Shown in pieces: positions 11,916-20,442 of a stretch of DNA of 64,000 nt. The notes beneath the pieces are model-generated. The model did no database searches. It worked only from the letters and a program-made list of their open reading frames with translations, and was not told where the DNA came from. The DNA comes from an uncultured Candidatus Saccharibacteria bacterium (lineage in GTDB: Bacteria; Patescibacteriota; Saccharimonadia; Saccharimonadales; Saccharimonadaceae), in the NCBI GenBank assembly GCA_946406315.1, contig CAMJKD010000004.1:37200-101199 (forward strand), written 5' to 3'. The position numbers and the translations under genes are program-made. Positions within the stretch are counted from its first letter, which is position 1. Each line of letters opens with the position of its first letter.

Positions 11916-12257
11916 TTAATTGAATAAACCTTCATCCAAAAGCGGAATAATATCGATTGCTGGCTCTTCGTAAGGATGTACTTTTCTTAACACGGAAACA
12001 ACATTTTTAACTTTCTCTACATCACAGATTACTTCCAGTTTTTCTTCATCAACATATTCTAATTTATTCGTTTCTCCAATATACGGATTTGCTTTTTTGT
12101 TTGGCCTAAATGTCCCTATCACCCTACACGAATTGGAACAAAAGTCATAGTTGCCAATCACGCCAGCGCCAGCTTCGCATACAGCATCTCTTACTACAGC
12201 AACATCACTGCTTGGTGCCGTTACGCTAATTTTAACTTTTTTAATATCGACTTTCAT
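11916..12257 (-). CDS. NIF3/YqfO PII-like domain protein
   Basis: KISVTAPSSDVAVVRDAVCEAGAGVIGNYDFCSNSCRVIGTFRPN...HPYEEPAIDIIPL; stop codon 1 nt from repeat copy 1. Confidence 0.75.
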   Translation of the reverse strand: MKVDIKKVKISVTAPSSDVAVVRDAVCEAGAGVIGNYDFCSNSCRVIGTFRPNKKANPYIGETNKLEYVDEEKLEVICDVEKVKNVVSVLRKVHPYEEPAIDIIPLLDEGLFN

Positions 12258-12520
12258 TTTTTAATCTTACTTTCCCAAATTTTTCTTACAAAACCAAGAG
12301 AAAGTGTCGAAAGAGTAAAGCCAATTACTGGTACTAGCGAAGATAGAAAAACATTAGAAACCTGTTGAATTGTAAAACTATAAATCACCACGACAATATA
12401 AGTAAGTACGCAAATACAAAATCTACGAGTCCATGAGGTTTCCCATTTTTTATCTAGCTCGACCCGTGCATTACGAGCCTTAATATTTTTAATTTCAGTC
12501 TCAATTTTTTCATTATCCAT
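12254..12520 (-). CDS. small two-TM membrane protein
   Basis: 88-aa ORF overlapping the next gene by 4 nt; two hydrophobic helices. Confidence 0.7.
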   Translation of the reverse strand: MDNEKIETEIKNIKARNARVELDKKWETSWTRRFCICVLTYIVVVIYSFTIQQVSNVFLSSLVPVIGFTLSTLSLGFVRKIWESKIKK

Positions 12521-12575
12521 ACCTTATATTGTATAATAAATTATGTTATAATATATACCTATAATAATAGATATT

Positions 12576-12629
12576 GCAGGTTGGTTATGAATTTAAAGAT
12601 TGGAATCTTGAATTTTTAAACCAACCTGT
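12576..12629 (+). repeat. ychF-leader-like hairpin repeat, copy 2
   Basis: gcaggttggttATGAATTTAAAGATTGGAATCTTGAATTTTTAAaccaacctgt. Confidence 0.95.
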
Positions 12630-12640
12630 TTAAATATTCT

Positions 12641-13795
12641 TTACTCATGTAAATCGTTACTCTTTAATAAATAATAATCACTAGGCAGTATTCTTTTACA
12701 TTCGCCATCAGGCTCTTTAGCTAACTCCTCGAAGCGACCATTATATTTAGCTTTTATCTTATCTAGAGGAAGAATTCTCTTGTCTTTTAAATAGGTTTCT
12801 CCATCTCTCGTAGAATAATATAACATACATACTAATTCATTCTTTTTCTCGCTATCGATGACATTCAGAAGGGTATTATATGCGCGATCAAAGCTACTAG
12901 TAACTAAATAATCCTTTATCAAATCATAGTTATTGTTATATTGTTTTGGGTTTTCAGGGTTAGTAGCAAAATCCAAAATATCTTCATTGCCTTCTAATAG
13001 CGAGTTAATACAGACATCTAAATTGTTTAAAACAAAATTCTCAATATCTCTTGCTTGTAACATATCAGTCTCGCTCATCTTACTGCGTCCAGAATTTGTC
13101 TCGTCGTTTTTGTGAGAAACAAGTTCTAGTTGTTCCTTCATTTCGGACAAAATTACAAAATCCATTAAGCTATTTTTTTCTTCCGAAAGATTGTTTGAGT
13201 CCACAGCGATGCAAAATCGGAAAATATCAAAAGGTTTAATCGCTTGGTTATCTACGGTTAAGTATTCCAACTTAGACATCCCGAATGGTTTGTCAGAAGA
13301 AATGTCATTCGATGATAAATGAATTTTTTTCTGGATAGTTGATAATTTATGCGATACAGTAACATCAATGCCGAATGGTAGTAAGTTATTATTTTCGTCA
13401 TTGATAAAAATTGCTGAATCGATGCGATTATTTTGGTCGTCAAATACATTTGCATCTGATGCCGTGACGACAGGCGCATCTTCATACAGAGAAAAAGCTC
13501 TTTGTAAAAATATTTCTGGTACTACCTTTTCGGCAACGGCAGAAGCATTTGTCTCGTTCTTTTCTCCAAATTTTATTACTTGGTTTTCAACTCTACTTAA
13601 ATCGTCTTTCACTTTTTCTTCGGAATAAATACCTTGCTCGCAAAAAAGTCTAGCAACTTTACCAAACTCATTGATAACCCGTTGTTTCTTTTCGGTTAAC
13701 ATGTGATCATTGGTTTGTTCGCCTCTTGCAGACTCGTTACTATCTGGATAATTATTCGCTTCTGCTTTGAAACTACCCTTAATATTTATTCCCAT
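12641..13795 (-). CDS. hypothetical protein
   Basis: 384-aa ORF, ends 12 nt from repeat copy 2; no domain recognised. Confidence 0.7.
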   Translation of the reverse strand: MGINIKGSFKAEANNYPDSNESARGEQTNDHMLTEKKQRVINEFGKVARLFCEQGIYSEEKVKDDLSRVENQVIKFGEKNETNASAVAEKVVPEIFLQRAFSLYEDAPVVTASDANVFDDQNNRIDSAIFINDENNNLLPFGIDVTVSHKLSTIQKKIHLSSNDISSDKPFGMSKLEYLTVDNQAIKPFDIFRFCIAVDSNNLSEEKNSLMDFVILSEMKEQLELVSHKNDETNSGRSKMSETDMLQARDIENFVLNNLDVCINSLLEGNEDILDFATNPENPKQYNNNYDLIKDYLVTSSFDRAYNTLLNVIDSEKKNELVCMLYYSTRDGETYLKDKRILPLDKIKAKYNGRFEELAKEPDGECKRILPSDYYLLKSNDLHE

Positions 13796-13895
13796 AATAG
13801 TTTTAAATAGATAATTATATTATATATCAACCTGGTTAGGATTTATAGTGATGAGCATGCGTGGTCCTAAGTTTTTCTTGTGCCATAATGATACC

Positions 13896-14480
13896 ATGAA
13901 TAAAATATACTTAGTCCACTGTTGGGATGGAACAAAAGACGATGGATGGTATCCTTGGCTTGAAGAAAAAATAAACAATTCAGACAACAAACTCATTAGG
14001 TTTGATATGCCTAATACTGCTAATCCAAAAATCGAAGAATGGGTATCAGAGTTAGACAAACAAGTAGATAATCTGGATGAACGTACGCTCTTTGTTGGCC
14101 ATAGTATTGGCTGTCAAACAATCATGAGATATCTTGAAAAATGCGATGTAAAAAGAATTGGTGGTTTGTTATTTGTTGCGCCTTGGCTAGATTTACTTCC
14201 GGAAGCGACCAGCGACGAAGACTCCCGTAATACTGCTGAGCCTTGGCTAAAAACGTCTATCGACTTTAATAAAGTTAAACACTTCACGGACAACATTACT
14301 TGCATTTTTTCTGACGATGATTATTTTGTTTCGTTAAATCAAGAACAAAAATTCAAAGAACTGTTAAATGCTAAAACGATAATCGTAAAAAATAAAGGTC
14401 ATATCAGCGCAGACGATGGTGTGAATGAATTAAATGAAATTTACGACGCGCTATCAGAACTATTAACAGGGAATAATTAA
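13896..14480 (+). CDS. RBBP9/YdeN-type serine hydrolase
   Basis: MNKIYLVHCWDGTKDDGWYPWLEEKI...LFVGHSIGCQTIMRYL...LLFVAPWL; first ATG with upstream CATAAT used. Confidence 0.85.
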   Translation: MNKIYLVHCWDGTKDDGWYPWLEEKINNSDNKLIRFDMPNTANPKIEEWVSELDKQVDNLDERTLFVGHSIGCQTIMRYLEKCDVKRIGGLLFVAPWLDLLPEATSDEDSRNTAEPWLKTSIDFNKVKHFTDNITCIFSDDDYFVSLNQEQKFKELLNAKTIIVKNKGHISADDGVNELNEIYDALSELLTGNN

Positions 14481-14848
14481 GCGAAGTAATTTGTATCAGG
14501 GTTTCTATCGATTAAGTCGAAAGCCGTTTTCATTTTTTCTGGAGTATTAATGTATATAATTTTATATTTGCCAGAAGTTGTTTCGTTTATATAATCGTGT
14601 TTAATTTCAATTACATGTATTTGACCCCAATATAGCCATTTGCCGTCAATATTTTCCACTAAAAAATTTCTAACTGGCGGACGATGAAAAACTCTTATGC
14701 CAGGCTTATCTCGAAATTCAAAAATAACATCTTTAAAATCTTCGGCCGTAAATGGCTTCTCGACATGCTCTTCGTATTTTAGTTGAGCAGGGAAACCTTG
14801 ATCTTTTGATATTTGTAATGTGTCATTTACTTCTATATGGGAACCCAT
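14477..14848 (-). CDS. hypothetical protein
   Basis: 123-aa ORF convergent/overlapping with 13896-14480. Confidence 0.65.
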   Translation of the reverse strand: MGSHIEVNDTLQISKDQGFPAQLKYEEHVEKPFTAEDFKDVIFEFRDKPGIRVFHRPPVRNFLVENIDGKWLYWGQIHVIEIKHDYINETTSGKYKIIYINTPEKMKTAFDLIDRNPDTNYFA

Positions 14849-14912
14849 GTAATTCTCTTTTGATTAATTGTATGTCAAAATGTGTTATAATTACATCTAT
14901 AATAACAGATAT

Positions 14913-14966
14913 ACAGGTTGTTTATGAATTTAAAGATAGGAATCTTAAATTTTTAAGCCAACCTAC
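14913..14966 (+). repeat. ychF-leader-like hairpin repeat, copy 3
   Basis: acaggttgtttATGAATTTAAAGATAGGAATCTTAAATTTTTAAgccaacctac. Confidence 0.95.
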
Positions 14967-15596
14967 CTAGCAAACGACATTTTCGCCAAAACCCAAATCT
15001 CTATATTCTGCACTTGCTTTATCGCAAGCCCCTTTCATCCAACTATCGCTAATTGATTTACCCAAATCAGACAACAATGCATCATGCACTGGTATTACTA
15101 TCTGAGGCTTAACTCTGTCGACGAAGTCCATAGATTCTGCAATCTTTAACCAAGGCGCCGAAATAGGAACAAACAAAACCTTGGCGCCAACATTAGAATA
15201 ATCAAAAGAATCGCCGGGATTCACAATACTACCGTTTACCATTACTCCAATATTTTCACACGGTATTTGTCCAGGAATTATTGTAGCGTGATTCTTACCA
15301 AAGAAATCCAACTTGAACCCACTAATCTTGCACGTCTCTCCGCCTTTCACGATAATGGGATCCTCAATAAACGAAGCAGCATCGTTAGTCGTTATAATCT
15401 TCGCATCAGGATTATTGCGTATTATTCTTTTGATAACTTCAATCTGCAAATGATCACTATGTTTATGCGTAATAATAACAGCAACAACATTATTCAGTCT
15501 TGGTATCGTTTTATTGAATTCGACAGGATCGAAGACGATTCTTTTTCCATCTTTTTCAATCACTATGCCAGAATGCTCTAGCTTCGTTATTTCCAT
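14967..15596 (-). CDS. MBL-fold metallohydrolase (UlaG-like)
   Basis: VAVIITHKHSDHLQ, IVNPGDSF, VIPVHDALLSD; stop codon directly abuts repeat copy 3. Confidence 0.85.
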   Translation of the reverse strand: MEITKLEHSGIVIEKDGKRIVFDPVEFNKTIPRLNNVVAVIITHKHSDHLQIEVIKRIIRNNPDAKIITTNDAASFIEDPIIVKGGETCKISGFKLDFFGKNHATIIPGQIPCENIGVMVNGSIVNPGDSFDYSNVGAKVLFVPISAPWLKIAESMDFVDRVKPQIVIPVHDALLSDLGKSISDSWMKGACDKASAEYRDLGFGENVVC

Positions 15597-15649
15597 AGCT
15601 TATATTATATATCAAAATATGTTATAATTTTATCCACAATAACAGATAC

Positions 15650-15703
15650 GCGGGTTGGTTATGAGTTTAAAAATCGGAATCTTGTATTTCTAAACCAATC
15701 TAT
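15650..15703 (+). repeat. ychF-leader-like hairpin repeat, copy 4
   Basis: gcgggttggttATGAGTTTAAAAATCGGAATCTTGTATTTCTAAaccaatctat. Confidence 0.93.
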
Positions 15704-15741
15704 TCCTCTCATCTAATATCTATCCAGAATACAGCCATCGA

Positions 15742-16443
15742 TTATTTAACTAAGAAATTATTCAGTTCGTCATAAAAAGCAGCATTATTAATAATATAAT
15801 TACAATGTCCCGCTTTTTCCAATATGACTAGTTTTGAATCTTTAATATTACTAGAAATAAATTCGGCCTCATTTATCGGAACTACATCTTTAGCCCCTCC
15901 ATTAAAAACTAAGGTTGGAACACTGATAATTTTTAACTCTTCCTTAGCCATAGAATGAGACTCGTTCATTAGCTTTTCGAACTTCTCATTATTCTTTTTG
16001 CCAGGATACCAAGGCAATTTCTCCATAATTTTGGCATAAGTGGGCTTTTTAATGGTATTATTCCTCGCGACACTGCTGCATAATATTAACTTCGATACGC
16101 TTTCTGGATATCTAACAGCTACATTGAGCGCGACTGTTCCTCCTCCACTTAATCCCAATAGGAAAGGCTTATTTATATTTAGCTTTTCAATAAACTCATA
16201 CACATCCTTTGCGGATTCTTCATATGTCAGCGAACACTTCTTTTCGCTTTTGCCGCAACATCTTCTATCAAAAATATATACCATATACTTATTTTTTAAT
16301 CTATTTGCGATAATTTTCATCATCCCAGTATTTACACTATTTGGATTCAGCAGAATAATAGGTTTCCCTTCGCCTAGAACTTCGTAATGAATTTTTATTT
16401 TATTCACATTTACATACATACCAATACCAACATTATATACCAA
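15742..16443 (-). CDS. alpha/beta hydrolase
   Basis: GEGKPIILLNPNSVN, FDRRCCGKSEK, LLGLSGGGTVALNVA, GHCNYIINN. Confidence 0.9.
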   Translation of the reverse strand: MVYNVGIGMYVNVNKIKIHYEVLGEGKPIILLNPNSVNTGMMKIIANRLKNKYMVYIFDRRCCGKSEKKCSLTYEESAKDVYEFIEKLNINKPFLLGLSGGGTVALNVAVRYPESVSKLILCSSVARNNTIKKPTYAKIMEKLPWYPGKKNNEKFEKLMNESHSMAKEELKIISVPTLVFNGGAKDVVPINEAEFISSNIKDSKLVILEKAGHCNYIINNAAFYDELNNFLVK

Positions 16444-16477
16444 AATATGATATAATTATACCCATAATAACAGATAG

Positions 16478-16531
16478 AAAGGTTGGTTTTGAACTTAAAG
16501 ATTGGAATCTTGAATTTTTAAACCAACCTAG
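16478..16531 (+). repeat. ychF-leader-like hairpin repeat, copy 5
   Basis: aaaggttggttTTGAACTTAAAGATTGGAATCTTGAATTTTTAAaccaacctag. Confidence 0.95.
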
Positions 16532-16617
16532 TTTTTATATTACATTTCCTATTAAAGTTCACTCGTCAAAACCAGAATGAAAAACCACAAAATTCTCTAC
16601 ATGATATAATAATATAA

Positions 16618-17094
16618 ATGCAACGACTCACAAAAAGATTCATAGTCAAAAACATAGATAGCTTAAACTTAAGCAATCCTATCATATACGAAAGATTCTA
16701 TCTTCCAGACCAAACTGTTATCCAAAGAAAACAAGATGCTTATACAAAAGGAACTCTAACTAGCGTCGGCATCATTAACCAAACTCTAATATCTCAAACA
16801 GAATTCGAAAAATTAAAACAATCAGCAAACAATAGTATTACTAGAAAAAGCTATCTATATCTAGATGACAACAGAGTATCTATAAAGGAGTACCAGGGTA
16901 ACCTTGAAGGGTTTATCCGTGCGGAAGTAGAATTTAAAACTAAAAGCGAAATGGAAGACTACCACAAAGAATCTTGGATGAGGCAAGATATAACCGCAAC
17001 CCCACTTGCATTTGATAGCCTGTTAAGCGCGCTAAACAAAGATGAGCTTTCAAAAATATTGAAAGAATATAATATAATAACAGATAAGAATTAA
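16618..17094 (+). CDS. CYTH-domain (triphosphate tunnel) protein
   Basis: VSIKEYQGNLEGFIRAEVEFKTKSEMEDY...WMRQDITATPLAFDSLLS matches the CYTH C-terminal pattern. Confidence 0.75.
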   Translation: MQRLTKRFIVKNIDSLNLSNPIIYERFYLPDQTVIQRKQDAYTKGTLTSVGIINQTLISQTEFEKLKQSANNSITRKSYLYLDDNRVSIKEYQGNLEGFIRAEVEFKTKSEMEDYHKESWMRQDITATPLAFDSLLSALNKDELSKILKEYNIITDKN

Positions 17095-17101
17095 CGAAAG
17101 G

Positions 17102-18166
17102 TTGGTTATTAATATAAAGATCGGAATCGTAGGTTTGGCAAATGTGGGGAAGAGCACGCTTTTTAATGCCTTGACGAATGCGGGTGCTTTGGCGGCGAAT
17201 TATCCTTTTGCAACAATTGAGCCGAATACTGGCATTGTTGGCGTTCCAGATGAGCGGATCGGCGTATTGGCAAAGATGTATGAATCCGAAAAGATAGTGC
17301 CAGCGACGGTTGAATTTGTTGATATTGCCGGTTTGATTGCTGGCGCCTCTAAGGGGGAGGGGCTAGGCAATAAATTCTTGGCGAATATACGCGAATGCGA
17401 AGTGATATGCCATGTCGTAAGAGCATTTGAAGATACAAATGTGACACATATAGCCGGCGGTCCAGATCCGAAGCGAGATATTGATACGGTTGAGACGGAG
17501 TTAGCTTTGGCGGATATTGAAACATTGGAGAAATCTCTGCCTAAGATGCAAAAAGAGATGCGCGGCGGCAGTAGAGAAGCAGGGCAGCGAGTTGAGCAGG
17601 CGGCAAAAGCGCTTGAGCAATTAGAGAAGGGCATGACGCATATTGAGCCAGTTGACGGGCTGGACTTGTTATCGGCGAAGCCGGTCTTCTTTATGTTTAA
17701 TATGGACGAAAATGAGCTTGCGGATGAAAAAAAGCGAGCAGAATTGGCTAACTTGGTAGCGCCGCGGAAGTGTGTGTTTGTTAATGCGAAACTTGAATCC
17801 GAGATGGTTGATATGGAGCCGGAAGAGAAGAGAGAATTTTTAGAGAGTTATGGAGTAGCCGAAGATGGATTAAGCCAACTAGTGCGTGTAGCCTATGATA
17901 CTTTAGGGTTGCAAAGTTTTTTGACGGCGGGGAAAAAAGAAACGCGTGCTTGGACGATAAAGAAGGGTGCAACGGCGCCAGAGGCGGCAGGGGTGATTCA
18001 CACGGATTTTCAGAGAGGTTTTATAGCGGCGTCGATTTGCTCTTATGGCGATTTAGTACGTTTAGGGTCGGAGAAAGCTGTGCGCGAAGCGGGGTTAATG
18101 CGAACGGAAGGCAAAGACTACATAATGCAGGACGGCGATGTAGTTGAATTCAAATTTAACGTCTAG
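17102..18166 (+). CDS. ychF: redox-regulated ATPase YchF
   Basis: IKIGIVGLANVGKSTLFNALTNAGALAANYPFATIEPNTG; start is TTG (17102) or ATT (17108). Confidence 0.95.
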   Translation: MVINIKIGIVGLANVGKSTLFNALTNAGALAANYPFATIEPNTGIVGVPDERIGVLAKMYESEKIVPATVEFVDIAGLIAGASKGEGLGNKFLANIRECEVICHVVRAFEDTNVTHIAGGPDPKRDIDTVETELALADIETLEKSLPKMQKEMRGGSREAGQRVEQAAKALEQLEKGMTHIEPVDGLDLLSAKPVFFMFNMDENELADEKKRAELANLVAPRKCVFVNAKLESEMVDMEPEEKREFLESYGVAEDGLSQLVRVAYDTLGLQSFLTAGKKETRAWTIKKGATAPEAAGVIHTDFQRGFIAASICSYGDLVRLGSEKAVREAGLMRTEGKDYIMQDGDVVEFKFNV

Positions 18167-18219
18167 ATTTTCGTTAGTTTTTATTGCGTTTTAAAAGGCG
18201 CTTATGCTAAACTTAGTGT

Positions 18220-19266
18220 ATGAGTCTAGGTTACGGTGTGGGTGATTTCTTCGCACTAGATATTGGTACAGACGCACTAAGAATGGTGCAATTATCTGGC
18301 AATGCTCAGCATGGCTTTGTATTGCAGAGGTTTGCATATGTACCAGTGAGCCGATCGATATTGCAAGATGGCAGTGATGCGGGGAAGCGTCGTTTAGGGG
18401 AGACAATTCAGAGTGCGGCAGAGCAGGCTGGTATTCGCACAAAGAATATTGCGCTTGGTATGCCGTCGAGCAAAACGTTTACGACAGTAATCGAGGTTCC
18501 TACTCAAGACAATAAATCTATGGAAAAGATTATTAAATATCATGCAGATCAATACATTCCGATGCCGATCGATGATGCGAAGGTTGATTTTGTTATCCTC
18601 GGTCCAAGTCCAAATGACCCGCAGATAACAGAGGTATTATTGTCTTCTACTTCAATTGCTTATGCTGAGGAGAGAATGGAGAATGTTGAGGCTTTTGGTT
18701 TCAATTTGATTGCGCAAGAGCCGGATCCGATTGCGATGTCGCGTTCTTTGACGCCACCAGGCATAAAAGATGCAATTTTGATTATTGATTACGGTGAAGA
18801 ATCAACAGATTTGTCTATGGTATATGGGGCGCCGCGTTTGGTGCGTATGCTGCCGGGTGGTTTATCTGTTTTAGTGCGCACGGTAGCTAATTCTTTGAAT
18901 GTAAAGGAAAGCCAGGCTCGCCAATTTATCTTGAAATTTGGTCTTGCTCAGGATAAGCTAGATGGTCAGGTTTTTAAAGCTCTTGATCAGACGCTCGAGA
19001 ATTTTGCTTCTGAATTAACGAAATCTATACGTTTCTTCCAGACAAAATATCCAAACGTAAATGTTGGAGGAGTTGTCTTGTCTGGTTTTGCTGGTATTAT
19101 TCCGTTTTTGCCTGAGTATATTGAAGCGAAGACTGGTTTTAAGACAATTCAGGGTAATCCATGGCAAATGGTGAGTGTGTATGATCAACAAAGGCAGGCG
19201 TTGTCGCAAGTCTCAGCTGAGTTTGCAGTGGTAATTGGGCTAGCTGAAAGGACGAACAAGAGGTAG
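18220..19266 (+). CDS. pilM: type IV pilus assembly protein PilM
   Basis: FFALDIGTDALRMVQL, ALGMPSSKTFT, ILIIDYGEESTDLSMVY actin-like ATPase motifs. Confidence 0.9.
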   Translation: MSLGYGVGDFFALDIGTDALRMVQLSGNAQHGFVLQRFAYVPVSRSILQDGSDAGKRRLGETIQSAAEQAGIRTKNIALGMPSSKTFTTVIEVPTQDNKSMEKIIKYHADQYIPMPIDDAKVDFVILGPSPNDPQITEVLLSSTSIAYAEERMENVEAFGFNLIAQEPDPIAMSRSLTPPGIKDAILIIDYGEESTDLSMVYGAPRLVRMLPGGLSVLVRTVANSLNVKESQARQFILKFGLAQDKLDGQVFKALDQTLENFASELTKSIRFFQTKYPNVNVGGVVLSGFAGIIPFLPEYIEAKTGFKTIQGNPWQMVSVYDQQRQALSQVSAEFAVVIGLAERTNKR

Positions 19267-19269
19267 GAT

Positions 19270-20442
19270 ATGTACGAGATAAGTTTAGTTCCAGATATTA
19301 AAGCCCAGCTTCTGAAAAAGCAAAAATTGCGTAATTTGATTATATTCATTTGTATTATTGTTGCTGTTGCGTGTGGCGGGGTTTTACTGATTTTGTCAAC
19401 AATTGCAGGCGGTCAATCAATACAGATTGGTTTACAGAAGAACGAGATTGACTGTCGAATTGACGGTACGGGTACGAATTGTTCTAGATATAATGATAAA
19501 GGTGATCCCGTAATGAAAGTTGAAAACTTAAGTGAGTTGTTAACTATCCAGGATCAGATGAGCAACATCAACGTTTTGAATAATCAGAAAATTAAATTTT
19601 CACGTATTTTTGGTATCTTGGATGTAATATTGCCAAATGGTGACGATGTGGTGAAAGTTAACGAGATTACTGGTAATGTTGATGAAAATATTCTTAATGT
19701 GACGGCGACTGGTACGTCGAAAAATAACATTGGCTTTAGGGCGCTCGAAGCGTTCAAGAAGACAACGAATAAGACCTATTTTGACTATGGTTCTTATATG
19801 AGACCAGACGAAAATGGCGAATATGTCGAAATTCCTTCGTTCTGTATCGACGAAAAAGTAGTTAACGGAAGGCTATATGGCTATTATCTTAAAGGCTCTC
19901 CAGGATGCGAAGCTCCTTTAGTTGATACTAAGACGGATGAGAATGTGGAAGATGCTGATAGTTCGGAGGATCAAGGTAATATTCAGGATGAAACAAAGGA
20001 GAAAGCGAATACGGTTGAAAGAATTCCTATTTTGAGAAGCTATAAAACTTCGCAGGAGAGGGAAGAATATAAGCTAGGTAAAGATCCGTATGCGAAAAAG
20101 ACAGAAGAAGGAAATAATGGAAAATATTACTTCCAAAGTCAGTGTCTAGAATATAAGGAAGATGGTTCCTTTGATGAGGAAGCGAGTCGCGCGAAATGTC
20201 CGTTAGTTAATGGCGAGAATGGAGTTATAACTAATGAAGCACGCTATGGTAAAGGCGATGGGAACGAGATGGTATTGAATTTTGAAGCAAGAATTGCAGT
20301 CGAACCACGAGTGTTCTTATCTAAGCATAAACATATGCAGATAATTGGTCCAGATAGGCAAAACGTAACCGATAGCTATGTGCAGATTCGTAATATGTTT
20401 GGTCAAAAGGCGTCAAGCGGAGGTGGCACAAATGAAGAGTAA
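19270..20442 (+). CDS. PilN-like type IV pilus inner-membrane protein
   Basis: Position after pilM, starts YEISLVPDIKAQLLKKQKLRN followed by one TM. Confidence 0.7.
   Translation: MYEISLVPDIKAQLLKKQKLRNLIIFICIIVAVACGGVLLILSTIAGGQSIQIGLQKNEIDCRIDGTGTNCSRYNDKGDPVMKVENLSELLTIQDQMSNINVLNNQKIKFSRIFGILDVILPNGDDVVKVNEITGNVDENILNVTATGTSKNNIGFRALEAFKKTTNKTYFDYGSYMRPDENGEYVEIPSFCIDEKVVNGRLYGYYLKGSPGCEAPLVDTKTDENVEDADSSEDQGNIQDETKEKANTVERIPILRSYKTSQEREEYKLGKDPYAKKTEEGNNGKYYFQSQCLEYKEDGSFDEEASRAKCPLVNGENGVITNEARYGKGDGNEMVLNFEARIAVEPRVFLSKHKHMQIIGPDRQNVTDSYVQIRNMFGQKASSGGGTNEE

Noticed and set aside
11861-16531. CRISPR array from regularly similar repeats
   Set aside because: Spacing is 0.7-2.3 kb and filled with genes; no spacers or cas genes.
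11861-16531. Plain Rho-independent terminators as the explanation of the repeats
   Set aside because: No U-tract follows the hairpin on either strand, and conservation extends through the loop, the micro-ORF and the left flank.
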